The notes: generated from the letters alone by a model not told the origin. A stretch of 64,000 bases of DNA from Lepidodermella squamata (GCA_047495785.1 JBLDXI010000001.1:2356001-2420000); one strand, 5' to 3'; shown: positions 24,601 to 37,199, numbered from the stretch's first letter. Numbers and translations: made by a program.

Positions 24601-24724
24601 TCAAATCCGGCTCGGAAACGTTGAAATTTGTATCGAGACCAGCGGTTGTTGTTGTTCCCGGTGGATTTCGGGCATTACCACTCCCTACAAAGCTGGTACC
24701 AAGTGGGTACTGGTCACCTACCAT
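21696..24724 (-). CDS. M13 neprilysin-like zinc metallopeptidase (copy A)
   Basis: Exons 24724-24427, 24149-23002 and 22634-21696 give 794 aa, close to the 740-790 usual for neprilysins. It is a type II membrane protein: a cytosolic N-tail of about 70 residues, one helix (about 72-95, VVYITPILILLLTILMLSIS), then the ectodomain beginning with the Cys-rich start typical of M13. The zinc motif HEITH (about residue 628) and third-ligand motif ENLAD are intact, as are the C-terminal Cys-X-L-W end and the substrate-binding HSPSAVRV. The usual Asn-Ala-(Phe/Tyr)-Tyr substrate motif reads NGLY here. It should cleave short extracellular peptides. A paralogue lies at 31373-34707 in the opposite orientation. 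Confidence 0.9.
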
Positions 24725-25738
24725 TTTTCAAATAAATCCTATATATTCGAAATCAAGAGTAGACAATGCAGATTCAGGTCATTAGCGTAATGATAACGAT
24801 GACTAAAAACACGTTGTTGTAAATAATAAGAATTTTGCTGATAATTAACAACAAATTTCCTGAAATATTTGAATGGCCGGAGTATAATTAGGGTCATTCA
24901 TATATATATATCCGGTCGCTGTTTTTTATTACGAACATAGCCCTGCGTTGTCATAAGTCGGTATTCATCGCTATACATAGTACATCGGTATGCGACTACA
25001 AGTTGTGTCTCCCGAAAAGCGCACGCTTGTTTGCCGTTATTTTTTTACGCGCGCTTGCTTTATGCGCGCGAAACAATTATGTAGCGTGCGAGCAGAGCGC
25101 GGCGCAACAAAACAAGTCGCGCGCGCGCGCGCGCATGGAAATAAGCCGGGATCGGTGCGGCGTTATTATAGCCTGTTATCAAAAGCGCTGCTTTTTGCGG
25201 CCTTGGCGCAGCAGTCACCTTTTGCTGTCACGCTGCATATGCCAAGTCGCTATGTCGTAACTTTGCCGTGTCTTGTAGCCCCTTGATAAAGTAACCGACC
25301 TGCTCTAGAGCCTGCCTTAATGGGTTGCTCAAGCCAGAAAAGTGATACTAAATTTTACCGGAGGAAGGATGAAGTAATGCATCGAAACCATACACACCGG
25401 GTACAATTTTTTGAAAGGAAAACATAACAGTTTGGCTTCAAAGAAAATACATACCTAATTTGATCTGGTAAATCGGCCTAGAACCTTCACTCCAGGACTT
25501 GATGCAATCATTGCGAATTAGTAAAAAATGTTAAGCAAGGATTAGAATAAAACGTTACGTAAGGCAATCAGTCCCGATTCATTAGAATATGCTCGAGATT
25601 ATTGCTAAGCAAAAAAAAAATCAAACCGATTTTTTTCTTTCATGATTTTTATTTTTATGATTTTTTATTACCATCAACCAGCGCACACATTTTTTTCTCC
25701 ATTACTACGAGAAGATGAATCATCATTGAAGCTGTTTT
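24725..25738. other. Intergenic between the M13 gene and the ankyrin-sushi gene
   Basis: Holds an AT microsatellite at 24899-24911 and a CpG-rich block at 25010-25260. The right end is the 3' flank of the ankyrin-sushi gene, where TTTTTATTTTTAT (about 25647) supplies an AATAAA on the minus strand. Confidence 0.5.
24960..25260. promoter_or_regulatory. CpG-rich block upstream of M13 copy A, probable promoter region
   Basis: GC- and CpG-rich in an otherwise AT-rich setting, with a (CG)n run at 25118-25134. It lies 250-500 bp upstream of the minus-strand M13 start. The string TCCCGAAAAGCG at 25011 recurs near 30992, upstream of M13 copy B. The promoter role is inferred from position only; overlapping ORFs here are composition artefacts. 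Confidence 0.3.
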
Positions 25739-28700
25739 TTAAGGTGGGCAAAGTGCAGAAAATGACGCGGTGCAGCCTTCGCCAGTTGCGCCCTTACTCG
25801 TCAGCAATTTAACGATATCAGACTTGCCATCATGAGCCGCGTACATCATGGCAGTCCAGTTATCCTGATTGCGCCGGTTAAGCTCCGCCCCTCCAGCAAT
25901 CAACCGCTCAACCACGCCAATACTACTGTAACGAGCCGCGTACATTAAAGCGGTCCAGCCAGACTGGTCAAATTCGCCCGGATCAGCGCCTTGATCCAGT
26001 AAGTAGTCGATAATTTCCAATTTATCATTCCTCGCCGCTTCAAGTAAAGCAGTCTCGCCGAATTTATCCGTCATATTTAGAACAGCCCCGTTTTCAACCA
26101 GGTATTTGACAATATCCAAGTGGCCATTCGCCGATGCGAAAAGAAGAGGAGTTTGGCTGTAGAGGCTTTCAATGGCGTTGATTTCAGCGCCTTTATCAAT
26201 AAGGATCTTGACGACCTCAAAACGGGCCTCGGGCGTTCCCGTGCATTGAGTCACCCTGTGTAGCAGCGTCCCATTTTCATTCGAATACCGGCAGGTATGG
26301 CGAGACTGGTCGCGCCAGTTCGGGTCGAAATGTCCGCCCGTTTCTAGGTCGATTTGACTGATCAAGTTTTTAACAACGTCGATTTTTACGAAATTCCCAC
26401 AGGCTACGCTGAGTTCTTGGTATAGTTGCAGGGTGGCTGGTAGCATTTCGCAGTAGCCAAGGTCCGGGATCCATCTGCCATTTGCGTGGCATTTAGCTTG
26501 AAGACTACCGACTCCCTGGAATCCGCGGGTACACATTAGGGTGACAAAAGAGCCAGCAATCACCCGTTCACCCTGGGTGACATCTCTGACGTAGGTTTCG
26601 TCACGAACTGAATGGAAGCCTCTATCTACAACGCAGGGTGCTAATAAAAATGATAATTAAATTTTAATTTTAATGAAATGAATTTTAATTACCCAATTCG
26701 CAAGCCTGGGGCTTTGTCCATGTCCCATTGTTCAAACACCTTATGCTGTTATCGTTAACCGATAGATATCCGTCCAAGCAGACAACTTCCCGTTCCGTTC
26801 CACTTGCGTTGCTTCCACGCTTGATATAACCATTTTCAACTGCTGGCAAGATTCCACACTCGATTTTGGCGCATGGAGCTGGTTCGGACCAGGTTCGAGT
26901 TGGTAGGCAGGTGATGGATTCAGTTGTCGTTCGATAGCCGGCGTAACATTCGACACGCCTGACTGCTCCGAAATTGAACGAACTTCCAGGCTCAATCCAT
27001 CCATTTTCAATTATTGGAACCTCGCCGCAAGCTAAACAAATTTTAAACCAAATTTGATTAAGGTGGATTTTCGAACCTTTGCCAAGTGTGGACCCTAAAT
27101 TTAGGGTTCCGGATCTAACTTTGAGGCTCCATAACTAATTTCCCCAAATGTAATTTAGTGCTGTAACCTCAATTCTGGTTTAAATTATTGAACCTTTTTA
27201 ATTTATACCTTGACAAGATCCAGAAACTTCCCAAGTTCCAGAATGTAAGCAAATAACAGTTGCAGATCCAATTAGTGAATAGCCATCATCGCAGACAATT
27301 AAGCCAACAGTTTCGACCCGGCCAAGGATGATGACGCCATTTACAATTTTCGGAGGAACTTCGCATTGACCTCGGCATTTTCCAGGTTCGCTCCAACTTC
27401 CATTTGGCTGGCAGAGAATCGAATCTGAGCCGATCAGTTCGAAACCAGGTTCACAGCTAACCATCCTGACCGATCCAGCTTTACTAGTTCCATCGGATAT
27501 GGTCCCATTCGTAATCTCAGGCAAATTGATACAATCTGGGAAAAAAATCGAGCGAAATTGAAGGAAAACGTTAAATTATCTGTTTACCTGGCAAACATTG
27601 CCCCGATAATTGCCAATAGCCGTCTGACATGCAATGAACCTCGCCAGTTCCAGTTAACGAAAAGCCACTTAGGCACTCAACTAATCCAACAGATCCTATT
27701 GTCTTCTGAACGATAGTAACTCGACCGTTCTCAATTGTAGGCGGATCGTCGCAAGCTGTGAGGAAATAATTGAAATTAATTAATTCCTATAAAATTTGAA
27801 ATTTACCTGGTAAGCAGAACCCGGATACAACCCATTTGCCAGAATTTGAGCAGATAACTTTACCGGATCCGAGTAATGAGTAGCCATTTTCACAAGATAG
27901 CTGGCTGGTGGTACCAACGCAGCGTGAAGTGACGTTAAAGCCTCCTCCGGGAATTATCGGCAACTCGATTGGACAAGCGACGGCTGAAAGAAGATTTAAA
28001 AATAATTAAAAAAATAATTAATAGATTAAATTAATTTTGTTAATTTTGTTAATTTATTCATGCCTTTGCTTTCTGCAGTAAGATAAGTTCCAATCGTGTT
28101 GTCGCACTCATCGACCTGAATCGGCGAGCATAGGCCACTTTGTACCATCAAATTGACCAAATAAACGCGTCGTCTCATCGCAGCTCGATGAAGCGGGGTC
28201 AGCCCGTCCTTGTCCAGCATTGAACAATTTGCTTGATATTTCTCCAACAAAAGGGCCACCAAACTCGCCGAACCCGTTTCTACGGCTAGAGATAACGGCG
28301 ATAGGCCATCGAAATCCAACTGAGAAAGAGTCTGCGATAATTCGCCGCTATATTTGCCGAATTTTGATAAAATCAAATCGACAACGCCATGCGTTGATTC
28401 GTCCATGCCAATAGCGATATGTAAAGCGCTGTAGCCGTACGAGTCACCCTGAGACGCGGCGCTTGGGTCAGCCGAGGCAACTAGGTCAATGACGGTCATA
28501 TCGCGGGAAATTACGGCTAAGTGCAAGGCGTTTTGACCTTCGCGATTGGGTAACGCGACATTGCAGTGACGGGCGAGAAATCGGATCATTTCCAACGAAG
28601 CATTGTGACGAATTGCCAGGGATAACGCCGAGTCCCCAGTGCTTGGATGAGTTTCATTCAGCGATCTACCCTAAAACATATATAATTTTGATTTTTTAAT

Positions 28701-30421
28701 TTTTAATAATAATTAATTAAATTTAATAACTAATTTTATTAATTTAATTATTTTTAATTTTAAAATTTGAAGAAGAATTTACTGCGTTTTTTCAATTTTA
28801 CCTGTTTATCGGCCTTTATCAGTGCTTTGGTCATATTGAAATTTCGTTTCTCAATCGAATATAGCAAAGCTGTTAGACCGTCTTTATCTCGTTGGGTTAG
28901 GTAGAGCCATTTCGAAAATTGCCGAATAAATTCGACATAATTCGTCCGAACAGCTAAATGCGCCAATCCGAGACCTTTTTCATTCGCCAGTTCAGTATCG
29001 GCCTTTTCAACTTCAATCAAATGCCGAACTAAATCGATTGATTTGCGGCGGGAAATTGCCAGCATCAACGGGGTCATCAACCCATCCTCGCCATCTGTCG
29101 AATTCCCAGCAACTGAAAACGACCTTACATCAATGCCGTCTTGAAATTGAAATTTTATATCAGCAGCGAGAAAATGCAGCATTTTCACGTCATTAGCTAA
29201 ATGAAGAGCGGTATAGCCGTGGATATCTCGAGCTAGTCGATTAGCAGTGAACTCTCGAAACATAAAATCAGCCGAAGAAACCGAGCCTGAAATAACGGCC
29301 CTTAAGAACGGAGTAATCCCCTGGCTATCGCGCGATTCGACAAGATTTCGATCTTTCCTTATCAACCAATGCGCGATTCGTTTCGCCGACATTGAAAATT
29401 CGAACAAAACGCGTAATGACGATGAATCGAGCGAAAATACGTCATCAACTGTATCATTCATCGAAACCAGGGCGTGTAGGGCTGTTTCGTTATTCGAATC
29501 CAAAATCGAGACATTCACGCCAAATTTAATCAAATTTTCCGCAATTTTTTCGTGCCGAAATTTCGCAGCTAAATGAAGCGGTGTCCCTCGCTTATCAGAC
29601 TCGTTGTTGTACAAACAAATCGGGTCCTCGAAAATTGACGGGTCAACCTTCTTCTCGAAAATTTTCACTAGAAATTCGGCGCTGTTATTCCGGATAGCGT
29701 AGCAAATCGGCGTCTCGTTATTCGCGTCGTAAGTCGTGAAATTGAAAAGTGTCCAGAATGAGTCTAAAAACTGGGTCATCCCCGATTCTGCCACTAAATG
29801 CGATACCGTTTTATTAGCCTCGCAGCAACGGGATTCGATCAGTTCGTAATGATCATCGCTTCGACTCAGCAAAAATTTGACGAGATCGAAATTGCGGTGG
29901 ATGATCGCCTCGTGAATCGGCAGTCGATTTGCCGATTTCTCGCGATGACTCATCAAAGCGCCGAATTCGTCAACTAACAGCGATGCGATTTGCCGCGTTT
30001 TGCCACTCGGAGCTTTTGCCAGGTAGAAAAGCGGCGTTTTGCGAGCGTTATTCAACGCATTAGCCAACTCGGGATTTTCAGTTAAACTCGATTTAACGAT
30101 ATCAAAATTCCCGGATTGACACGCTAGGTGGATAGGTAACTCCCCGAGAAAGTTGAACGTTTTTACCGATCCGCCGTTTAATTTGAGAAATTTGAACGAT
30201 TCACTGGCGTTGAAAAGTGCCGCGATATGTAGCGGGGTGTTTCCGGTTTGATTATCGCGAATTTCCCGCGCTGAACTGTTGAAAAATTCTGATAGTACGC
30301 GAGTAATAATGTCAACGTCGTCATGCTTGATCGCCTCGAATAGCGAATCCCTTCCCAAGGATTCTAGATCAAAACTTCGAACTGAGGATATGATAATAGC
30401 AATCAAACTAAGAATTTTCAT
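25739..30421 (-). CDS. Secreted ankyrin - sushi(7) - ankyrin protein
   Basis: Seven exons: 30421-28802, 28670-28064, 27983-27807, 27755-27588, 27535-27209, 27031-26693, 26640-25739. They give 1379 aa with no break. The order is: signal peptide (MKILSLIAIIISSVRS); a long ankyrin array (about 25-740; e.g. GTPLHLAAKFRHEKIAENLI); seven sushi/CCP domains (about 743-1145), each with four Cys and the G.W...G.C end (GSWSEPGKC, GTWEVSGSC); then a second ankyrin array (about 1170-1365; e.g. GWTALMYAARYSSIGVVERL). Sushi exons are flanked by phase-1 introns, as is normal for shuffled extracellular modules. The intron between ankyrin and sushi parts appears to be GC-AG (donor at 28063). There is no transmembrane helix, so secretion is expected. 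Sushi domains bind proteins or glycans outside the cell, as in complement factors. I know of no named family with this order. Confidence 0.87.
27984..28063 (-). other. GC-AG intron joining ankyrin and sushi exons
   Basis: No GT donor exists near the end of the ankyrin exon. AAAG|GCATGA at 28064/28063 gives a GC donor, and CTTTCAG at 27984 gives the acceptor. The join keeps phase 1 and creates an Ala codon ahead of the first sushi Cys. It is inferred from frame and needs transcript proof. Confidence 0.6.
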
Positions 30422-31372
30422 GCTTTTATCAAATAAATTCAGAATTTAGTCTTTAATACCGATTTCACCACCTGTTTCAACTTGTTTTTCATGATTTTTC
30501 ACGATTTTTCAGTGTCAATAAAAATATTATTTTTTTCGATGAAAATACCTGTTATTGACGCCAATAATTCGTCTATTTTTGAGTTGTTTGTTCTCAAAAG
30601 CTATTATGTTATTTTCTACTCATACAATAACGCCTAAGGAGCGTAATGGAATAATTTTTTGCGGCTGCCTATTCAATGCGCGCGCATAATCGATTTTTTA
30701 TTGTTGTTTTCGCGTATAAAATAAGAACGCGCTCAAATAATGGTGCATTATTTTGCCAGATATGCGTATTCCACCTTAATCCAAGTGTATATTTTTCTAT
30801 ATTAAGCAGCCAAATGCACCTACTGCAACGAGCTTTCGTCAAACTTCACCTCATATTCGTCCCAAGAAGGTAATTATCGTTTGGATCTATCAATATGAAA
30901 TATTTTATAACTAAAATTGAACTCGAGATTCACAAATTTGTCGCAAGTTCGTAATTTTTTCAACCTTTGTTGATGCCGAAATATCACGTGCGTCCCGAAA
31001 AGCGGCGTTCGTTAAAAGTACGATGTAGCTAGCACACACTCGGCCATCGGGACAATAAAATAATAATAATAAAGCATCCACCTTAATAGCGCGACTGCGC
31101 GACGCATCTTTTCGCAGCGCGCACAAAAGGCGGCTATATACGACGTATCTTTTAGCGCGCGCACACGGATGAATGAAAAACATTAGCAACAAATTCCTAT
31201 TGACGATGCTGCTAACAATGATGCTTTGACGAACTTGCTCTCAGTACAACAGCCTACAGCAAAATAAAATTTGAAGCAGAAAATATTTGCTGCTTAAGTT
31301 GAGGTCCGTTGAATGTTTGTCAAGACGGCAGATTATTTCGTGAAATCTAGGCGTTTATTTGCTTAGCGCAAA
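30422..31372. other. Divergent intergenic region (ankyrin-sushi gene and M13 copy B)
   Basis: Shared upstream region for two divergent genes. A CpG-rich block at about 30985-31170 (GCGCGACTGCGCGACGC, GCGCGCGCAC) may be a promoter. Short ORFs in it look like composition artefacts. Confidence 0.45.
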
Positions 31373-34300
31373 ATGCATCTGCTAAGCTATCGCCGGGTTT
31401 TACTGCAAGCGCGGCATTTTTTCGGTTTACGTTATCTCAAAAAATTGGCTATATTAACGCTAACTTCAACCAGGCGCTGCCTTTTCGACACTATTTACTG
31501 CCGAACGACTCGGAGACAAAAGTTTCTTATCTTCTTCCTATTGGTTAGTGATTTCGAGATTTTTTGAAATTTTTCGAATTTTTCGAATTTTAGATTGTCC
31601 TTCTAATATGGTACGATCAACCTGAAGATGAAGATGGAAATTTTTACAAGCCCGTGGCAGGTATAAAAATAAAAAAATAAAAACTATTTTTTATAGATAA
31701 ACATTTTATTTTTCATTATTTTTAATATTTTTATATTTTTTATAGAATCCACAATTTGCCACTCGGCAAAATGTATCGTCGAAGCGAGTCAAGCTTCGCT
31801 GAACTTGAAAATCGATCCATGTTCAGATTTTTACGAATTTTCTTGCGGGCAATTCCGCGGCCGAGTCGAGCACGTGACTGACGTTGTCGGGATTTCAAAA
31901 CATCGAATTCGCCACATTTTAGAGCAAAATTCCACCGATTTTCAATCCGATTCGATTGAAAAAGCACGAATCTATTACAACTCATGCATGACCGCTGACA
32001 TCAACCGAGTTGGTGCAATCGAAATTTTGAGGATAGTTACCAATCTCGGCGGTTTTGCCGTGGCTAGTAACAGCTATTTACCTGGTTATTCTGCCTTCGA
32101 GAAAAATTTGCTGCTATTTTGGTCGAATTATTCTTCGAATGCGTTCTTCAAATTTCAAATCGGCCGGGATGAGTTGAACCCGACAACCAATGTCGTTCAA
32201 CTGGTACCACCCGACCTCGGCCTGGGACCTGGAACTCAAAATATTTACCTGACGAATAATTCAATAATTCACGACCGAATTTTAACGGCTTACGCGTGGA
32301 AATTGGAGCAATTCTCGCAATTTGTCATGCTAATTCCTAACGATGGGTCGATTCAAGCGGGTAGGACTAACGCAAAGGCGCCGATGACCAGGCGCGATAT
32401 AATCGATGTCATTGATTTCGAGCGAAAACTCGCCGAATTCATGCCGAAGCAAATCTATAAAACAGTTGTAAATAACACGTGGTTCGAAAAGAAAATCGAG
32501 GGTATGACCAACATAAAATGGCGGTCGCTATTCGAAAAGCTATTCATCGATTTAACTCGCCAAGCTTTAAAGCCTCAGACCGAAATTTATTACCTCCACG
32601 TGTATTCCGAGTCTTTCTTCAACAATTTGTTTACGCTGATGAGTGAAATGGTGCGGACGGATCGCGGCCGGCGAGCTTTGCATAATTATTTAGTCTTCCA
32701 GGCGTTGAACGCCCATGCGGCTAAATTTAATCATTTCTTCCTTAACGCCGAGGTCGAGTTGCAGAAACACGTTTTTGGCAAGACTGTTGTGCATCCACGA
32801 TGGCGCCGATGTATCGAAGAAACTGAGACAGCCTTTGGACTAGCCATCGGATCGGCATATATTGCAAAATACATCCCATCCGAGGCTAAAGCTGAGGTGA
32901 AATCTTTTTAATTACGATTTAATTTAATTTAATTTTTTAATTATGATTCATTTCCAGGCACGAAAAATTATCGATGCTGTAAAAACCGCCTACAAGGCCA
33001 AAATTAAAGCGGTCGATTGGATAGATGATGAAACGAAGCGAGGCGTGATAGAAAAGCTCGATTTGCTGGCGATTTCTATCGGTTTCAGCGATAAAATGTT
33101 GGAAAAGCCGGCTGTTGAAGCTTATTATAAAGATCTGCAAATGTACCGTGGCAATTATTTCGCTAATCGAATTTCCATTCATTATTTTACGACTCAACAA
33201 AACCTTTTCGTAAGTCAACATTTCTATTACTTCGGCAACTAGTAGGAAATTCAACCGATTTTATTAAATTCAATCTACCGAGAGAATATTACATCTTTTA
33301 TCCGCGATTTCACCGAAGAAATAACAAATTTACAGGAGAAAACTCGGGAAACCCCGATGGTAACTGGTTCGGTAATTTTCGGTATTTTTACCCGGTTGGA
33401 CCAAATTTCTCCGGACTTTCTTATGCCCATTAATAGGTGATATGCTTGATTACTATTTTCGTGATTTTTTGTAATTATCTAAAAAACCTCTGGCCATTAG
33501 ATGTGACTTCGTCTCTCATTTTAGAGTTCCTAAATCTTTTTCCGTGAGTTTTCTTTGCTTGCGTTACCTATGGGACACATTATGATTTTTCGAGTTTTAC
33601 CTTGGTATCTCAGTTTTGAAGTTGAAGCCTAAACAACAAATCTCACTGTAAAAACGCGTATTTTGCGCTATCAGCGGTCAGTTACACTTTGCTGAACCGA
33701 TATCGATTTCCGGTATCGATTTTACAGATAAGTGATTTTTTCGATATCGGTAGTCGAAGAGGCAGCATTAAAGGGATTTACGTAAATGAGGGTAACAGTT
33801 AGCTCTAATAATGAAAAATCCAAATCCCATGGTTATATTAAGGTGCATAATGAAAGGAAAAAGTCAAAATCTCAAAAAATTCGCGAAAAATTAAGCGCTC
33901 TTTATTTAAAAAATTCAATTTTAGCTAAAAATAACCGAGATTTTGAAAATTTTACATCGACCTAAAATTATATTTTGTTATAATACTTTTTTGCAGTTAT
34001 TAAATACGGCTCCGGTCCCGCCAATTCGACCTCTCTTGTCTCCCCTGGCCAATAACGCCTACTACGAACCCATAGAAAACCACCTCGCAATTTTAGCCGG
34101 CCTCCTCGCTCCTCCCACATTCTTCCACTCGTCAAGCCATGTACCAATCGCAATGAACTACGGCGCTTTAGGCTCGCTAGCTGGCCACGAGATGACGCAT
34201 GCGTTCGACTCACGAGGCGGCGGCTTCGACAGCACAGGCCATTTACGGCCATGGTGGAGAAACGAAACAAAGGCGCGGTTTCAACATCGCGGTAAATGCT

Positions 34301-34707
34301 TCGTCAAGCAATACAACCGCTATTTAGCCTTTGGTAGCAACGTCAATGGCCAGAGAACGCTGGACGAAAATCTCGCGGATAACGCCGGGCTTCAAATCGC
34401 CTACGACGCCTGGAAATCAGTGAATGAGCCGATGAAAATCGACGATAGCCACTGGAGTTATTACGTCGAGTCGACGGCCGAAAATTTCCTTTTAAATTCT
34501 GAGCGGTTATTTTTTATAGCCTACGCCCAGCAGTGGTGCGCCTATGAGACGCCGGAGACAATCAAGTACCAACTGCTGAAGAGTGAACACGCGCCGTATC
34601 GGTTCCGCGTCAATGGCGCTGTGTCAAATATGCCGGCTTTCAGTGAGGCGTTTCGATGTCCGAAAAATTCGCCGATGAGTGCGAGAACGAAATGCTCAAT
34701 TTGGTGA
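31373..34707 (+). CDS. M13 neprilysin-like zinc metallopeptidase (copy B)
   Basis: Exons 31373-31543, 31594-31660, 31746-32896, 32958-33209 and 33997-34707 give 783 aa with matched phases. A basic N-terminal tail of about 48 residues is followed by one helix (FLIFFLLIVLLIWY, split by intron 1), then the ectodomain. The NAYY substrate motif, zinc motif HEMTH (about residue 611), ENLAD and the final CSIW are all present, so the enzyme should be active. Expected role: cutting peptide signals at the cell surface. It is the paralogue of 21696-24724. The start codon is the first ATG of the open frame; the long basic tail makes the exact start less sure. Intron 4 (787 nt) holds a copy of repeat R2. 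Confidence 0.87.
33260..33560 (+). repeat. Dispersed repeat R2, copy 1
   Basis: Shares GAAAACTCGGGAAACCCCGA / GGTAACTGGTTCGGT and TGCTTGATTACTAT segments with 36500-36810, and the CGGAGGAAGCTCGG-type core with 58480-58760 and, reversed, 55500-55690. It sits inside intron 4 of M13 copy B. Confidence 0.65.
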
Positions 34708-34851
34708 TTCAGCTATACGTTGCTTTCTATATACATTCAAATTGATGTACGAAAAAATGGCGAAAAGTAAATAATTGTTTGCGATAAAATTAGTTTCTCG
34801 GACATTTTTTATTCAAATACCTTAGACTTAATTTTGGTTAATTTTTGACGA

Positions 34852-34960
34852 AACGCTGTTTTTGAAACTAAAAATCAGTCTTAATTCAGAAATCGATGAT
34901 TTTTGGTACAAAAGTGTGTAAGGTGAGACCCGATTTATCGGTACAATTTGAGCAGACTGA
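34852..34960. repeat. Dispersed repeat R3, copy 2
   Basis: Same orientation and sequence pattern as 13218-13330, sharing AATTCAGAAATCGATGATTT. It lies about 150 bp downstream of the M13 copy B stop codon. Confidence 0.65.
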
Positions 34961-36274
34961 GAGAGCAGCGCTCCTAGGATACCCATACCGCCCAAAAGAA
35001 TTATTTGTGGGGGTACCAAATCGAAGTTTGAGTTGCCTTGCGTATAATATTCTTAAAATTCGTGTATCGCTCCAATCACCTTGGGACTTCCAATGTCATT
35101 CGAAAGCTCATATAAGACGGGGGATTTTATGCTACAAACAATCGGTTCGCAAAGTGTGGCACACCCGTGCGCGTTGGCGCATTTCGAAAGATCGGATTCG
35201 CACGCATGCGCATTGGCGCACGCGAGGCCTATGAACTATCTCACTCTGGCCAGCTATTCCCCCACTTACATGGACGTAGTGGCTAGTGGTGAAGAATACT
35301 ATAGCCAGGAGTGGCGCACGCGGCCGGTCCTAATCGTCGGTAACCTTACGGGTTTTGAAGAAGACGAAAACCCAAAGATTTGTCACCCGCTCCACCGAGG
35401 AGAATATCTTAAAAAATGTCATGCCATTCATCTCGCTCAAAAACAATTGTTGTTAGTCTTTGTCCGATAAACCCTTTTTTTAGTGCAACATTGTCTGTGC
35501 ATTACCTATTTTTACATAGAGGACAAACTATTTCACCCGACATATTTCGTCCGGCAATTCAAAATATAGCGTATAACCCGACATTTTAATTAGTCGAGAA
35601 TCTAATTTTCCTAATCAGGGGCGTCTCGCCATAAGTCAGAGGGACGTTTACACGCCGGTTCAATTTGATTAGCGCAGCTCGAAACCCGATTCCCTATAGG
35701 TAAGTAGTGTCTGGAAAATCCGCCAAAAACAGCTATTTCGAACCGAATTTCATGTTAAGGTTATGAATTATACCGATCTAAACGACTTATAAGAAATAGG
35801 TCATGTCCACATATGTCCCCAAAATGTTCCATCAAATTCAGATTGATAAATGATAAAATTAACTGCCGGATGGCAAAATAAATATTTCTGGTTGTCTGTT
35901 AGCGGTCTCGCCTGGTAGGAGACGTTGGATGGATCAAGTCACACCCTATTAATAGCAAATCAACAACAGATCAATTATATAATTAACATGTCGACTGCGT
36001 AATTTGAAATAAACATGTCTTGGCTATACGATTAGTACCGTGAAGGCGCTTACGGACAAAGCCATGGTTTCCTACTCTATAAAATCAAAGCAACAAATTT
36101 AAAAAATTCGATGGCTGCGCAATATTTGAAAATTGTCGCAAATTACGCATTTGTATATGAAAAATGATATGTTAATGTTTGGTAATTTCTAGTTATGTCT
36201 TTCAATAATCGAAATTCAATGGTTTCTTATTGTTTAAATTTTTTCTCTCAAACGCATCTACCTAGTTCTATCAA

Positions 36275-36400
36275 TACCGTATTTGTTCCTATAGCAGCCC
36301 GGGCTACTAAAATTTTAACCTCAAAATTTTGAAAATTCTGAAAATTTATTTTTTGTGAATCGTTAATTTTTGATGGGCTACTATTGGAACAAATACGGTA
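36275..36400. mobile_element. MITE family 1, copy B
   Basis: Terminal inverted repeats ACCGTATTTGTTCC / GGAACAAATACGGT, flanked by TA, 126 bp in total. Its reverse complement aligns with the 11013-11187 copy along most of its length. It is better preserved at the ends than copy A and has no coding capacity. Confidence 0.78.
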
Positions 36401-36499
36401 CATGCCACAAAAATAGCTTAAACATAACCTGAGCCCTATTAGACCAGATTGCATTTGAATTTAGTGCCTCAGAAGTTACACAACTATTTATTAATTTGG

Positions 36500-36810
36500 A
36501 AATTTTTTAAAAAAGGAAGTTCAGCTAACTTTATTGAAGAGAATATGACTTTTATTCGCGCTTCACCCGAAGAAAATCTTCCCTCAGAAAAAATGAAAAA
36601 AATACCCATGGTAACTGGTTCGGTGATTTTCGGTATTTCTCCGGGTTTAACCGTATTTCTACTGATTATTTTATCCTATTATAGCAAGGGACATACTTGA
36701 TTACTATTCTCGTAATTTGTTTGAGTTTTCCTAAAAAAAATTCTGGCGATGTTGGGCGACTATTAGGTTTCTCATTTTAGAGCTTCTGAAACCTTTTCGG
36801 TGTTTCATCT
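36500..36810 (+). repeat. Dispersed repeat R2, copy 2
   Basis: Aligns with 33260-33560 in the same orientation (CATGGTAACTGGTTCGGT, CTTGATTACTATTCTCGT, TCTCATTTTAGAG). Noncoding; part of an ORF at 36449-36700 is only a by-product of the repeat. Confidence 0.65.
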
Positions 36811-37199
36811 ATGCTTGCGTTTATTTTTTGAGCGGCGCTGTAAAAAGTTTCAAAGCAATATGGATCAAATAAGACGTGTGAAGCTAATTAGATGAGTAGG
36901 TAATTGAACGGTAAAATAAAAGTCGCTTAGCCCGCCCTAAAAGAATAGGCACGCGGGAATAATTTGTCACGATTTTATTTGGGGACAACTTTTTTCCTGT
37001 TTATAATGAAACTAGAAGATGGGTATCTGCACGCCTTCCTATTTTGGAGCGCCATGAATATATGTGTATTGTCCCACATAACCACGCTAAATTCACGTAT
37101 GAATCACCCATACAAGTCAAAAACAGTTGTTTATTTAGCTTGCCCCTTGTATAGTTGTTGAAATTTTGTCTAAATGGGCGCCGTGTTTTCCTTATACTG

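Noticed and set aside
26680-26700. Sequence resembling a nematode spliced-leader (TTAATTACCCAA)
   Set aside because: It spans the end of a sushi exon and its donor on the minus strand; no snRNA-like Sm site or donor arrangement follows. Chance similarity.
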